Origin: Peronospora farinosa
Taxonomy: Eukaryota > Oomycota > Peronosporomycetes > Peronosporales > Peronosporaceae
Length of the DNA stretch: 64,000 nt
Reading direction: 5' to 3'
Assembly (NCBI GenBank): GCA_947646735.1
Contig: CANTFK010000983.1
Coordinates: 744,001-808,000 of the forward strand
The translations under genes were made by a program, and so were the position numbers. The notes under the pieces were generated by a model. That model was not told the DNA's origin. It did not search any database and worked only from the letters and a program-made list of their open reading frames with translations. Below, one piece after another: positions 22,548 through 32,815 of the stretch. Numbering within the stretch: the stretch's first letter is position 1; each line of letters starts with the position of its first letter.

Positions 22548-22877
22548 TTTTTGATAATGCGTTTTTTTATTATAATACGGAAATAGTGAGGGATAACCAG
22601 GTATATGATAATAAATTAAAAAAATATAATAAATAGGGGAAATTATATTTGCCCCCCCCCCTCTCTATCCGGACTAATTTATATTATATGCAAATAGTCT
22701 ATACGATTGATGCCCCATAGAGTGCGTGACCCTGTATACATTCACAAACTCCTCCCGCCCAACACCTCAAATTGAACAAAACATCGCACCACAACCTTCT
22801 CCCGCAAGTTACAAAAATTGAGTGGTGCGCCAGTGTTCAACTGTTCTAAGCTTACTGCGTTGCTGTTGCTTTGACGA
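22548..22877. other. AT-rich spacer with a C-run
   Basis: Upstream of the membrane-protein gene. Contains A/T tracts (22560-22640) and a C-run followed by CTCTCTAT near 22652; read on the minus strand this resembles the purine tract before a gypsy 3' LTR, but no LTR start follows. No gene seen. Confidence 0.4.
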
Positions 22878-23469
22878 TACAGATGAACACTTCAAAAGAA
22901 GCTGACATGTGCTACGCTGGCACACACCTTCAAGCACGCGAGGGAGCGGTAGAATCGTCTACTCTCCGAACGCGGTGGTGGGGTGCTTGGTCGACCGCTT
23001 AAGCGGTCGTACCAATAGTTGCCGGTCGACGAAGCGAACCGCGCAACGAACTTTTAGCAAGAGATTTACTTGCACCACGCAGAAGCCTATTCAGCTTCTC
23101 GTGGGCAGCTAGAGATAGGTAGCACATTCAAGACTGACGTATACATAATCTAAAATAACTAATATCACTAATGATTGGTGAATATGTAAAGATCGATTAC
23201 GCGTTTCTTGAGAAGTGTAATCTTACGTGCGAGAATAAAATATATTCAAGCTCGCTGATGACGTCCGTCTGAAGCGCCAACTTGACGCCTAGTCCCAACT
23301 GGCATCATTCCCGTTGAATGTGAATTCATTTATGGATATCACATTCACGATGGTCGGTCACATTGATGTGCCACACCCAAGTAGCAGGCCTAACGTACCG
23401 CGTACCCTTTTAGACCTGCCCGTTAAGTATCGCATACCTAACGAACCGTGTAACTTTTAGCCCGATACA
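22878..23469 (-). repeat. 3' LTR of truncated Gypsy-E
   Basis: 592 bp; minus-strand ends TGTATCGGGC and TCATCTGTA, preceded by a purine tract (GAGGGGGATGG) as in Gypsy-D. It is related throughout to the solo LTR at 24173-24763 (for example GGGCAGGTCTAAAA, CTGAATAGGCTTCTGCGTG). Confidence 0.75.
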
Positions 23470-23522
23470 CCATCCCCCTCTTCAATACTATTTTTACATC
23501 ATGTAAAACATTGAAAAGCGAG

Positions 23523-23987
23523 GATGCCGCCGAAGCGTGATAAGGCTGATGGGTCGCCTATTATGGCGCCCATGCAGACTAGCACTAAGGGTTGCGCCGC
23601 GATAATTAGCAGGCGTTGCTTAGTGTCTCTGTGAAAACACCAGCATCTAATGCCAGCTTGTTAACAGAGAACACCGATCCATCCCACCATTGTGTGGATG
23701 AAGCTGTCTCTCATTGTAGACTAGAATGAGAGCCCGCCTTGCCATCACTTCAAAGTGGTGATGAGCACATTGCATAGATGGGACATATGTATCCATCATT
23801 TGAGGTACCTACCCTTCAGGAAGCTTCCATGCTTTATGACATTGAGGCTTATGCCTCGTCATCTGCTCCGATAAGCGCAGCGACCATAATTGAGCGCGCT
23901 GCTTCAAAAGAAACGGCCGCGGCTCAAGCTAAATCGTTCACCTCTGTTAACCGTACATCTGCAGTCTTGAAGATAATTAATGGAATG
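23523..23987 (+). pseudogene. Gypsy-E antisense ORF remnant
   Basis: Reads away from the Gypsy-E LTR: MPPKRDKADGSP then APMQTSTKG, and 23778 onward MGHMYPSFEVPTLQEASML. Both match Gypsy-D's antisense N-terminal part (MPPKCGKADGSPAKAPMQ, LMGHISPSFEAPVLEEASML). Broken by stops and a frameshift between 23600 and 23760. At about 23988 the sequence switches to plus-strand Gypsy-G integrase. Confidence 0.7.
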
Positions 23988-24172
23988 TGCCCTAGTAACA
24001 CTGTTATTTAAGCAGTGGTCATGACACCATAGGTGTTAAGGAGGCACGGCGAGGAATGCCTGTGCAGCTTGACAATAACACTTAAGTATTGTCAGCAGCG
24101 TCGACAAAAACCGACCTCTTGGAGGTAGGCTAGATGCTAAATGCGTGAGCGAAGCTCGGCGTTTTGTGAATG

Positions 24173-24763
24173 TGTAACGGGATCAACGTTACACGTGCCC
24201 GTTAAGTATGCAGTTCTTTACGGGCAGGTCTAAAAAATGTATGTAAGTACTAAAGACCTGTCGCTTGGGTGAGACTTACCATGTGTGTATGTGATATACA
24301 GTAGGTGTATCCACATTGATGAGGATGACGCCCGACTGGGACTCGGCGTCATCAAATGACGTCAGTCAATAACGTCATTGAGCGAGTTTTGATATATTTA
24401 AGCTCGCACGTTGGGATGCGCATCTATAGAGTTGGCACCCATCGTTACATAATAACCAATCAGTAATCAAATTTATATTTAGTTATTTTTTATTAAAATA
24501 TTAAGCTGTCTTGAATTTCCTACACAAATTTCAGTACGCACGAGAAACTGAATAAGCTTCTGCGTGTCGTAATTGAAGCTTTTGTATTAATAGTTTGTTG
24601 CGCGGCTCGCTCAAAGCGACCGGCAACGGTTATTACGGCGCTTTTGCGCCGACCAACACCTCCACCATCGCACGCAAAGGTAAGACGGTCTAATTACTTC
24701 CTCAAGCTGCTCGAATTGTATGCTCGCGTATACGTGGCAGCTTCTTTGTAGTGCCCGTCTACA
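24173..24763 (+). repeat. Solo LTR inside Gypsy-G
   Basis: 591 bp from TGTAACGGGATC to CCCGTCTACA, with no internal region attached: Gypsy-G sequence continues on both sides. Flanks GAATG (24168-24172) and GGATA (24764-24768) look like a decayed duplication of GGATG, the base order found at the same point in Gypsy-D. Starts with the palindrome TGTAACG..CGTTACA. Such solo LTRs normally arise by recombination between two LTRs. Confidence 0.75.
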
Positions 24764-25006
24764 GGATAAACGATTCGCCATCACACGTTAAGTCCGAGAC
24801 GCGACGGCAAGCGCACAGAATAAGCAATAACAATATGCGGACCAACATGGTCAAAAAAAATGATGAACACTTTAGTGTTGGGGACAAAGTGCTATTGAGT
24901 ACTGAAACCCTAATCAATTTCTTGTACTACCTGGAAGTATTGCCCCGATTTATCGGGACATTAACGGTGGTCGAGGAGGTTAAAGACCTAAATTATAGGC
25001 TCGCTC

Positions 25007-25362
25007 TGTTGAAAGAAGTCGCTCTGTGTGAATGCATGATCGCAAGAGTTGTATTGAAGATGCGAACGGTCAGTATCGGGCACGCTGAGTTCCAGTATGC
25101 AGCGAGAAGAGAGAAACAGACGACATACGGCAGCAGTCGCGATGGCGTGTGCGACGCCGAGAGTGAGTAGTCGCGATGGCGTGACGTGAGCAGTCGCGAC
25201 GAATGGAAGGATCGCGTGCCTGTTGGATCGAATGGTGCGAGCGCAGTGAGAAGGTTGCATGAGTGGTCGTGAAGAGCTAGCGAGCGAGAGAGACTGACAG
25301 ATAACGAGCGCGGAAAGCTGTGTAATGAATGCCAGAATCTATTTTGCCTTCTAAAACGCACA
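25007..25362 (+). repeat. 5' LTR of Copia-1
   Basis: Starts TGTTGAAAGAAG and ends AACGCACA. By eye about 16 of 356 bases differ from the 3' copy, mostly transitions, so this is the oldest dated insertion of the nest. Confidence 0.88.
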
Positions 25363-25376
25363 GGTTATGAGCCCAA
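25363..25376 (+). other. Primer-binding site of Copia-1
   Basis: GGTTATGAGCCCA directly after the 5' LTR. It is complementary to the anticodon arm of initiator tRNA-Met (internal half-tRNA priming, as known for Drosophila copia). The Gag ATG (25367) lies within it, opposite the CAU anticodon. Confidence 0.6.
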
Positions 25377-26490
25377 TGCCTTGCTTTGAGACGAACGACA
25401 CGCCAAGCACTGCAGCACGCGTCGCTGACGACGATCACGAAAGGGCCGCCGCACCGACAGCTGCAGCTGCTGCTACACCAGCTGCGCCAGCGGCTGAGAT
25501 GGTCATCGATTTTTCCGCTCACGAAAGGGGCGAGAACTCGGACATTAGCGCACGGATTCTCACTGCTCCCGAGAACATGACGAGCCGCATGGACCGACTT
25601 TAGATGTCGCAGATGCAAATCGATAAGAACGAGCGCATACGCGGCGCCATCGACAGTGGACTGTTTGACTCTGCTCTCGGCAGAGGGATTGGTGGAGGAC
25701 CAATGAACCGCGAAGCACTCGGGTTCATGCCGCCAAGACGATCGCCTGTGCCGCAAGAAGCTCCGCTGCCACGTCTGCGAGCTCCAGTTATGGGACAACC
25801 GTTGTTCGAGCCTCTCGGTTTGCGAGTACCGCAACCGCAGCAGCAGAAACAGGCCCCGGCGATGCAACAAGCCTACGCACAGCAAGAGTATGCGCCAATG
25901 CAACAACAGGCAGCGACAGCACCAGTTGCTGCACCTGCGCCAGTACTGCAAGGGTATTGGACGCCGGACGCGCGTCAGCGCAAACTCGCAATACGAAAGT
26001 TTGACAGCTCCGAAATGTATCAAGGACTCGGTGCCGGCTTTCAGGACTGAAGACGCTCGTTCATCCGTGCGGTGAACTTCTCACAGGCGGCGTGCGGCTT
26101 CCCGTGGGCTGAAGATGTCAAGGTTGATCTCTTCGGGCATTACTTTGGCGAAACCGCCAAGCGATACTACAATAAGCAAGTCGATGTTTGGTAGGAGCAG
26201 CTCCCGACGCTCGACCACATCATGGAGCGCATGTACTAAGCGTTCCAGAAGACGATCACAGCGTCGCAATCGATGAAGCTGTTCACGGTAAAGAAGGACC
26301 ACAAGAGGTCGTGGCCTGAACACTATCTCTACATGGTCGCAGTGAGCGAACCATGTGGAGGAGGCGCCGAGGCGTGCGTACTTGATAACATAGTACACTA
26401 TGCGTCGTCGGATCTGTCTACTGTGCTCATGGCGAAGTTTGACGCAGGACGCATCGACTACTTGCGCAATGCTGAGTAGCTTGCGCAATT
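25367..26490 (+). pseudogene. Copia-1 gag remnant
   Basis: From ATG 25367 (MSPMPCFETNDT), alanine-rich N-terminus, in-frame TAG at 25601, then 148 more codons to a TGA at 26048 in FQD-stop where Copia-B has FFDWGKT (TGG to TGA). TGG to TAG follows near 26192. Later pieces (HYASSDLSTVLMAKFDAGRI, then YLRNAE-stop) match Copia-B Gag. Nonsense changes are mostly single transitions. Confidence 0.75.
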
Positions 26491-26569
26491 TGCTCAAGCA
26501 GTCGAGGTCTACAGTCGTGTCGGCAAGTCACTGGGTCGCGAGGTCGTCGCAGTCGCAAATGACTCGACA

Positions 26570-27878
26570 AAGCGCAAGGAAACGCGCACGTGCCACACCT
26601 TCAAAAGAAAGAGGCATTTGAAGAAGCACTGCCGCTCCAAGATTAAGGAGAAAAAGGGCAAAGACGACAGCCGAGCAGGTGCGAGCTCTGACTGTATCCT
26701 TGACAGAGGCGCCAGCCGCCACATCGTGAGCGAAGATCGTCTACTCATCGACAGCAAGCAGTACAACGATGAGATCTCTCTTACTGACAACAAGAAGCTC
26801 GTGCTCACGAAGGTCGGACGGGTGCGCCTGTTTGTGACAGCGCGCGACGAGCAGCGTCAGATCGAGCTGTCGGACGTTTACTACGCGCCAAGTCTTTCGC
26901 ACAATCTCATCAGCTACGGGAATTTTGAGCACCTTAAATACGCATCACACGTACACTGAAGGTGGGCGTAAAGTCGTAAGGCGATTGGATGGACACGTCG
27001 CGTTTAACGTTACGATGCGCAATAGTGTTCTGGTCGTCGAGACGTCCAGCGCGATCAAGTCAGCAGATGTGATCTTTGCTGCTTTTGAGGATGAGGAGAC
27101 GGCAGATGTGTCGCCCGATGTGCAAGAAGCGACATTTGTGAACTTCCACCAGAGATTCAAGCATTTGTCGTATGACATGATCGAGAGGATCGCGAAAAAC
27201 CCGGGCAGTGATATTTGCATCACGGATAACGTGCATCACGTGTGCCCAGAGCAAACAGACGAAGAACAGCCATAGCAAGAAGGACACCAATGCACACTTT
27301 TTAATTAATCGTGTCGGCGGAATGATATGCTACAATCTCAAAGGGCATTTGACACCGGCTGATCGCTTGCGGAACCGCTATCTAGTTAACTTCGTCGATC
27401 ATTAGATTAACTACAGCCGCATCTTTCTGGCTAAGACCAAGAATGCCGCCGCAAGAAGTTCGAGCATTTTCTCGTATTCTTCGAGCGGAATTTCTAATTG
27501 CAAGGTCGCCGTGTTGCGCACAGACGGGGGGGGGAATTACCAGAACGTCGACTTGTTTTGCAAGCAGACTGGTGTCGCTCGCCAAGTGAGTGAGGCGCGC
27601 AATCAGGCGCCCAGCGGAAAAGCCGAAAGTACGCACCGGAAGGTGTTGAACATGACGCGGGCGATGATCTTTGCGTCGGGACTGCCTTTAACGTTCTGGG
27701 GAGACGCTACTGAGTATGCGACATGCATACTTAACAAAAGCCCGACGAGCGCGAAACAGAAGCGCGCATTCCCAATTGAAGTCCTGACGAAGTGAGCTCC
27801 AGATCTACGCAAAATTGCCGTCTTTGGTTCGCATTGCACGGTGTACCGTGATCCACGGAAGGACTCGTTTGCCCATTG
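26570..27878 (+). pseudogene. Copia-1 protease and integrase remnant, left part
   Basis: Degenerate zinc knuckle (CHTFKRKRHLKKHC), then protease CILDRGASRHIV, where the catalytic DSG is DRG. Pre-integrase FHQRFKHLSYDMIERIAKNP, integrase core VLRTDGGGNYQNVDLFCKQT and KAESTHRKVLNM. The frame is interrupted by stops (27405, 27793) and then by Gypsy-A in the FGSHCTVYRDPRKDSFAH block. Confidence 0.75.
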
Positions 27879-28339
27879 TGTAACGGGGTGAGCTCGTTAC
27901 ATAATATTGACACTTATATGAAGTGTCAATAAAATATTATTATAACTAATAATATTTTGACAATATTACCTTTTCTTATAATATTGTTCCTAGATCTCCT
28001 TGAAGTTGGAGATGCCCTCTTATTGGTTGATATGGGCCATCATATCAACCAACGCGCTGACCAATGACCGATGGACGCGCTCAATGAGTGGAGGGCAAGT
28101 TGTCGACATACATAGTTGTAGTTTAATATAGTTAACATAGGTTATAACAGATTAGTTTTATTAAGATAGTTAACTATATTAAATACAGTTTTTCTTTTCC
28201 TCTACTTCTAAGCGTTTGTTTAGAAGTAAAGCTTCCTCTGCCTCTTCTGTAAGAGAGGTAATTGAGGCACCTGCTTTCACTGTAATCAGTGAAAGTAGAC
28301 TATACTGTAATCAGTATAGTCGGAGGGTGCCCCATTACA
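27879..28339 (+). repeat. 5' LTR of Gypsy-A
   Basis: TGTAACGGGG to CCATTACA. Contains a chain of perfect hairpins: 28023-28034 with 28041-28052 (12-bp arms), 28274-28282 with 28287-28295 (9 bp) and 28298-28307 with 28312-28321 (10 bp), the last two with the same TAAT loop. The first 23 bases form TGTAACG..CGTTACA. Confidence 0.92.
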
Positions 28340-28385
28340 CTGGTAGCACTTCGTGGTCCGTTCAGCGACCACCGCACCACCCGCT

Positions 28386-28760
28386 ATGGAATCAGCGGGT
28401 GATGAACGTCATCACGCAACGCGTGATGACTTCCGCCATTTGAGTGACCTCGAATGGAATGCGGTTCAGCGTATGGCTGAAAATATCGGCAACCCTGCCG
28501 TTGGTGCCATGTCGCTCTCTCTTAGCGGAGACGACCAACATGCAACCATCGCCAAGTTCATACAACATGAGCTTGACGAAGTCATAAAGAAACTCACCTT
28601 GCTAGAGGAGCAAGGTTCTCAACAGGTTGAACTGTTGAGAGAACAAGGCGCTCAACAAGCTGACTTGTTGATGCAGCAGGGTGCTCAACAGTCTGAACTG
28701 TTGAGACAACAGCATGTAAATGTTGCTGCTTCCGGTCAACGCATGCACGTCCACCCTTGA
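28386..28760 (+). CDS. Gypsy-A gag, first reading frame
   Basis: 124 residues from ATG 28386 (MESAGDERHHATRDDF) to TGA at 28760. An upstream in-frame GTG lies at the primer-binding site. Ends in glutamine-rich repeats built from inverted repeats such as CTCAACAG with CTGTTGAG. The next frame is open from about 28697, so the two overlap by some 64 bases and a -1 shift anywhere in that stretch would fuse them. No canonical X-XXY-YYZ heptamer was found there. Confidence 0.72.
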   Translation: MESAGDERHHATRDDFRHLSDLEWNAVQRMAENIGNPAVGAMSLSLSGDDQHATIAKFIQHELDEVIKKLTLLEEQGSQQVELLREQGAQQADLLMQQGAQQSELLRQQHVNVAASGQRMHVHP

Positions 28761-29533
28761 AGATTAATGTCTCCAAGTACAAGGCAGTCGAAAGCGACTC
28801 CTTGTTGAGATGGTTCGTCGAGCTCGACGATGCCATTAAGGCTCTTCGCTTCGATAACGATGCGATGAAGGTCAAGTTCGCGCTGTCGAGCTTGGCTGGA
28901 CGTGCCAAAGCTTGGGCCTTAAGGCTCAACCCATACGTTATCCCAACGTATGATGTCTTCAAGGCGCGGCTCAAACACACGTTTGAACCGCCTCGCGCCG
29001 AATTCAGGGCTCGGGCTGATTTACTGGATTTGAAACAGGGTAAGCGTGATATACACGCTTACGCCCAACACGTACGATACCTCGTTAGCTGTATCGTACT
29101 GAACCCAATCGATGAACACACGCAGGTTACTGTGTTCATCAAGGGTCTGACAGATGGTCCTGTCAAGACCCACCTGTTCCGCTTGGAGCTAGAATCGCTG
29201 GATCAAGCGATCTCTGCAGCGGAACAGGAGGACTTCAGCCTACAACAGGCTCACGTCCACTTGGGGTCCTATCGTCCACCGAGACGACAGGAGGGCGGAG
29301 GTCCAGAACCAATGGACCTCTCCTATGTAGAGCGCGAGCGACCTCGCTCTCCAGGGTACAAGCGATTGCAAAAGTGCAATCTCTGTCAGAAGTTGGGCCA
29401 CTACGCTTATGAGTGTAGTGCTCCACGCCCAGTGTCTCGTAACACTGGGAGTGACGATCGATCGTCTGCCAAGAATGGCCAGCGACGTGGGTCCCACGTT
29501 CCTGCAAAATCGCAACAACGTGGTGGACCATAA
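28757..29533 (+). CDS. Gypsy-A gag, second reading frame (capsid, zinc knuckle)
   Basis: 258-codon frame (first codon TTG, likely entered by frameshift). Capsid-like part (LLRWFVELDDAIKALRFDND, FKARLKHTFEPPRAEFRARA) and CCHC knuckle CNLCQKLGHYAYEC near residue 207. Its TAA (29531-29533) shares a base with AAAAAAC (29533-29539), a classic -1 slip heptamer in the gag frame, and protease lies in the -1 frame. Confidence 0.78.
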   Translation: MKINVSKYKAVESDSLLRWFVELDDAIKALRFDNDAMKVKFALSSLAGRAKAWALRLNPYVIPTYDVFKARLKHTFEPPRAEFRARADLLDLKQGKRDIHAYAQHVRYLVSCIVLNPIDEHTQVTVFIKGLTDGPVKTHLFRLELESLDQAISAAEQEDFSLQQAHVHLGSYRPPRRQEGGGPEPMDLSYVERERPRSPGYKRLQKCNLCQKLGHYAYECSAPRPVSRNTGSDDRSSAKNGQRRGSHVPAKSQQRGGP

Positions 29534-30190
29534 AAAAACGGTCGGGGTCAGTAGGGGCGGAGCGCCCTACTCATCCAGCAACGTCAAGAGAGGTCGCGGG
29601 ACTCTTGACAAAGGTTGCTCCCAACACACAGTCACTGTGTGTTGCCGCTCCCAGTGATGAGGTATCCCTCATCACATTGAAGATCGAAGTGACCAAGAAC
29701 ATGTCACTTCGCGCCCTAGTTGATTGTGGGGCTTCGAACAACTTTGTTCGACGCCAATCGCTAGATGATCGTAGGCTCAAATATGTTGAGCGCGAGACCC
29801 CTCCAACGGTGCGCCTTGCAACTGGCGCATCCGTAACAGTAAAGAAACGTGTAGTGGGAATTCACTACACGCTTGAAGGCAAAAAGTACGATGATGATTT
29901 CATCGTACTTGATCTGAATGTCAATATTTGATGTCATCCTAGGATTACCATCGCTCAGAAGGTACGAGCCATGGGTCAGCTGGCAGCATCGAACCGTGAA
30001 GATGCCTGCCGCTTGTTCATCAGATGGCCATCTGATGAACGTCTTGGAGCGTTCACAAGCGTTTGAATGTTCTACGAGTGAGTGCGATGGCCTCACTTGT
30101 GGTTCGGTCGTTAGTACGACTGCACAAGAACTTAGCGTGACAGACAGTCACGCTGTGGAGAAAGCTGCCGGCGGCTGTGCACAAGCATAG
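29527..30190 (+). pseudogene. Gypsy-A aspartic protease, two frames
   Basis: Open in the -1 frame from gag; motif ALVDCGASNNFV near 29715-29750, then the frame ends at DLNVNI (29931) and the rest, FDVILGLPSLRRYEPWVSW, is in the 29918-30190 frame. The identical break in Gypsy-B means it was inherited from a common source or is bypassed by frameshifting. 30191-30463 is a linker with stops and two copies of GGGAATAAGTCCC. Confidence 0.72.
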
Positions 30191-30463
30191 GCAGCGCCGA
30201 AGGTCCACCACTCGATTAAGTCGAGTGGACCGGGACATGAATGCTCGCCTAGAGGGCAGCATTCACCGAAGAGTAAACCGGTTGCCCAGAAGCGGCAACA
30301 CGGTAATCCTAGATCAACTGGAGAGTTGATCGTAGAGGATCTCGCTGTGGTTGCGCCACCACAGCTAGAGGAAGTCGATGGAACCTGTTCCATCGAGCCT
30401 GCGGGAATAAGTCCCTAGGAAATAATCACTGAGGGAATAAGTCCCCAGGAGGAAACCGAGACG

Positions 30464-32710
30464 TTGAACGTCTTGGTTAATGACGGATCAAGCGTAGGCG
30501 CTTATACGCTTGATCTGATCGCGCCTCCGAAGTTAACTTCGGAGATAACTCAGTTGCCTACGCTAGAACCTAAAAGGTTCTTGCGTGATCTGCGTAGTGG
30601 CAAAGTCAAGCAGATCTGTGTGCTCGTCGCAGAGGACGAGTACATGACTGACATTCGGTCAGCAACAGTTTTTGCCGAGAACGAACGGGTTCTCAGCAGC
30701 TCATCAATGGACGAAAGTGTCCTTGTTGAAAAGAATCCGATTGATCGATACACATCGCAGACACTGAACTCAAATCCTTCGTATAAGGATTTGGTCAATT
30801 TCAAGTATGTATTCCCTGCATCCGTACCGTGCGAGTTACCTAAGGATAAAGGTAATCGACACGAGATCGAACTAGTTTCAGACACAAAATATTGTGTCAT
30901 GAAGCAGTGGCCACTACCTCGGGAACATGTCGAGGCGATCGACAAGTTCTTTTCCGATCGCCTAGCTGCGGTCCATGTGAGGGAGTCAACTTCACCTCAC
31001 AGCTCTCCGACCTTCTGTGTGCGCAAGGCCACAGGAGGGTGGCGGATAGTGCACGCGTTCAATAAGTTGAATGCTGCAACGATACCGGCGCAAACGCCGC
31101 TACCGAGAAAGGACGTAATCATAGATGGTATGTCTAAGAGTACCATCTTTTCGTCCATGGATCTGATGGATGGTTTCTATCAGATCCTAATGCGTGAACG
31201 GGACATTCCGTACACAGCAGTGAGCACTCCCAGTGGTATGCTCTGGGAATGGTTGGTGATGCCGCAAGGGCTTAGTAATGCACCAGCCACATTCAATAGA
31301 TGTGTTTCACATCTATTGAGACCGGTGCGCGAATTCGCACCGAGTTACTTCGATGATGTGTTCGTCCATAGTCGAGCTATGTACGGGTTAACAGACGTGG
31401 AAGTCCATAGACTTCACGTCCGTAAGGTTCTTACACTTATGCGCGAGCATAAGTTGTACGCCAACCTCAAGAAGTGTATATTCGCAGCTAGCGAAATACC
31501 ACTTCTTGGGTGCATCGTCGGAAAGAACGGCGTACGCCCTGATCCAGAAAAGATCAAGGCGATCACCGACTGGCCAGTGCCAGTCGATGTCAAGGGACTA
31601 AAGAAGCTTCTTGGGCTAGCGGCGTACTTGCACAAGTACTCGCGCAATTACGCCGAAATGACAGTACATCTTTCTTGTTTACTCAAGAAAAATGTAAAGT
31701 GGAACTGGAACGCTGATTGTCAGCGTTCCTTTGAACGTATCAAGCAAATCTTGATGCAATCGCCAGTGTTGGCGATTGCCGATCAAGACAGACCATTTCA
31801 TGTGGTCTGTGACGCCAGTGATTTTGCAATCGGCTGCGCACTGATGCAATATGATACAGACGGCGCCGAGCGTGTCGTCTGTTATCAAACGCGTCAGCTG
31901 CAACCGGCTAAGCGCAATTACCCGGTGCATGACAAGGAACTCCTTGCCATGAAGTATGCACTGGCTAAGTTTCGCGTCTATCTCTTACGAGATAGACCGT
32001 TCATTGTATATACAGACCATGCGTCACTACGCACGGCTGTAAATAGTCCACACCTCTCGCAACGAATGGCGAGATGGTTGTCATTCTTCGCGGAGTACAA
32101 CTTCTCCGTGGAGTATAAGCCGGGACGACTTAACGTCGTCGCCGATGCCCTCTCACGTCGGCCTGACCTAGAGCCGACTGTGCAATCCGACAGTGATGTG
32201 AACACCACTGTCGCCACGCTGAGTACCAGCGTCTTGTCGTCGAGTTTACTCGACGACATTAGAAGGGCATGCGCACAAGATAATGATCTTGTACGCCTGA
32301 TGGAGTACCTCAAGGACCCATCCACGCAAGCTAAGAAGCGCTTGCCTGCCATGTATCGATCTTTTCTAGATCGATATACCCAGCGGGACGGCTTACTGTA
32401 CTACACAGCCGTCAACAACGACACGCCTCGTGTCGTTGTACCGCCACAACATGATCTCAGGTTACGGATCATGTTTGAATGTCACGATGCACCAATAAGT
32501 GGGCATCGCGGCCGTGAGAAAACTTACCTCACGGTCAGTCGTGACTTTTACTGGCCACGCCAGTATAAGTTTGTGCGCAAGTACGTGCGTGCTTGCGAGG
32601 TGTGTCAACGAGTGAAGCCTAGTCCTACTCCGTGCACCATTGCAGCCTCTACCTGTTCCGGCAGAGTGCTGGGAGTCCGTATCAATGGACTTCGTCTTTG
32701 GGTTTCCTAA
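30464..32710 (+). CDS. Gypsy-A reverse transcriptase, RNase H and integrase zinc finger
   Basis: 748-codon open frame (first codon TTG). RT: HSSPTFCVRKATGGWRIVHA near residue 185, MLWEWLVMPQGLSNAPATFN near 258, catalytic YFDDVFVHSRA near 295, LGCIVGKNGVRPDPEKI near 348. RNase H: VVCDASDFAIGCALMQY near 447, NYPVHDKELLAMKYA near 485, VYTDHASLRTAV near 518. Integrase HHCC: HDAPISGHRGREKTY with CEVCQRVKP, near 670-705. It then leaves frame at about 32635, before the integrase core. RT and RNase H look catalytically complete. Confidence 0.88.
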   Translation: MNVLVNDGSSVGAYTLDLIAPPKLTSEITQLPTLEPKRFLRDLRSGKVKQICVLVAEDEYMTDIRSATVFAENERVLSSSSMDESVLVEKNPIDRYTSQTLNSNPSYKDLVNFKYVFPASVPCELPKDKGNRHEIELVSDTKYCVMKQWPLPREHVEAIDKFFSDRLAAVHVRESTSPHSSPTFCVRKATGGWRIVHAFNKLNAATIPAQTPLPRKDVIIDGMSKSTIFSSMDLMDGFYQILMRERDIPYTAVSTPSGMLWEWLVMPQGLSNAPATFNRCVSHLLRPVREFAPSYFDDVFVHSRAMYGLTDVEVHRLHVRKVLTLMREHKLYANLKKCIFAASEIPLLGCIVGKNGVRPDPEKIKAITDWPVPVDVKGLKKLLGLAAYLHKYSRNYAEMTVHLSCLLKKNVKWNWNADCQRSFERIKQILMQSPVLAIADQDRPFHVVCDASDFAIGCALMQYDTDGAERVVCYQTRQLQPAKRNYPVHDKELLAMKYALAKFRVYLLRDRPFIVYTDHASLRTAVNSPHLSQRMARWLSFFAEYNFSVEYKPGRLNVVADALSRRPDLEPTVQSDSDVNTTVATLSTSVLSSSLLDDIRRACAQDNDLVRLMEYLKDPSTQAKKRLPAMYRSFLDRYTQRDGLLYYTAVNNDTPRVVVPPQHDLRLRIMFECHDAPISGHRGREKTYLTVSRDFYWPRQYKFVRKYVRACEVCQRVKPSPTPCTIAASTCSGRVLGVRINGLRLWVS

Positions 32711-32815
32711 AGACGCTCACGGGAATAATGGTATCTCGTGTTTGTAGACAGGTTCAGCAAGATAGTACATCTTGTTGCTGTACCTGAGTCGATCACAGCA
32801 GAGGGCTGTGCTTGA

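Noticed and set aside
22645..22675. C-run and CTCTCT that resembles a gypsy purine tract on the minus strand
   Set aside because: No LTR start (TGTAA or TGTA) follows it, and no internal gypsy sequence is next to it.
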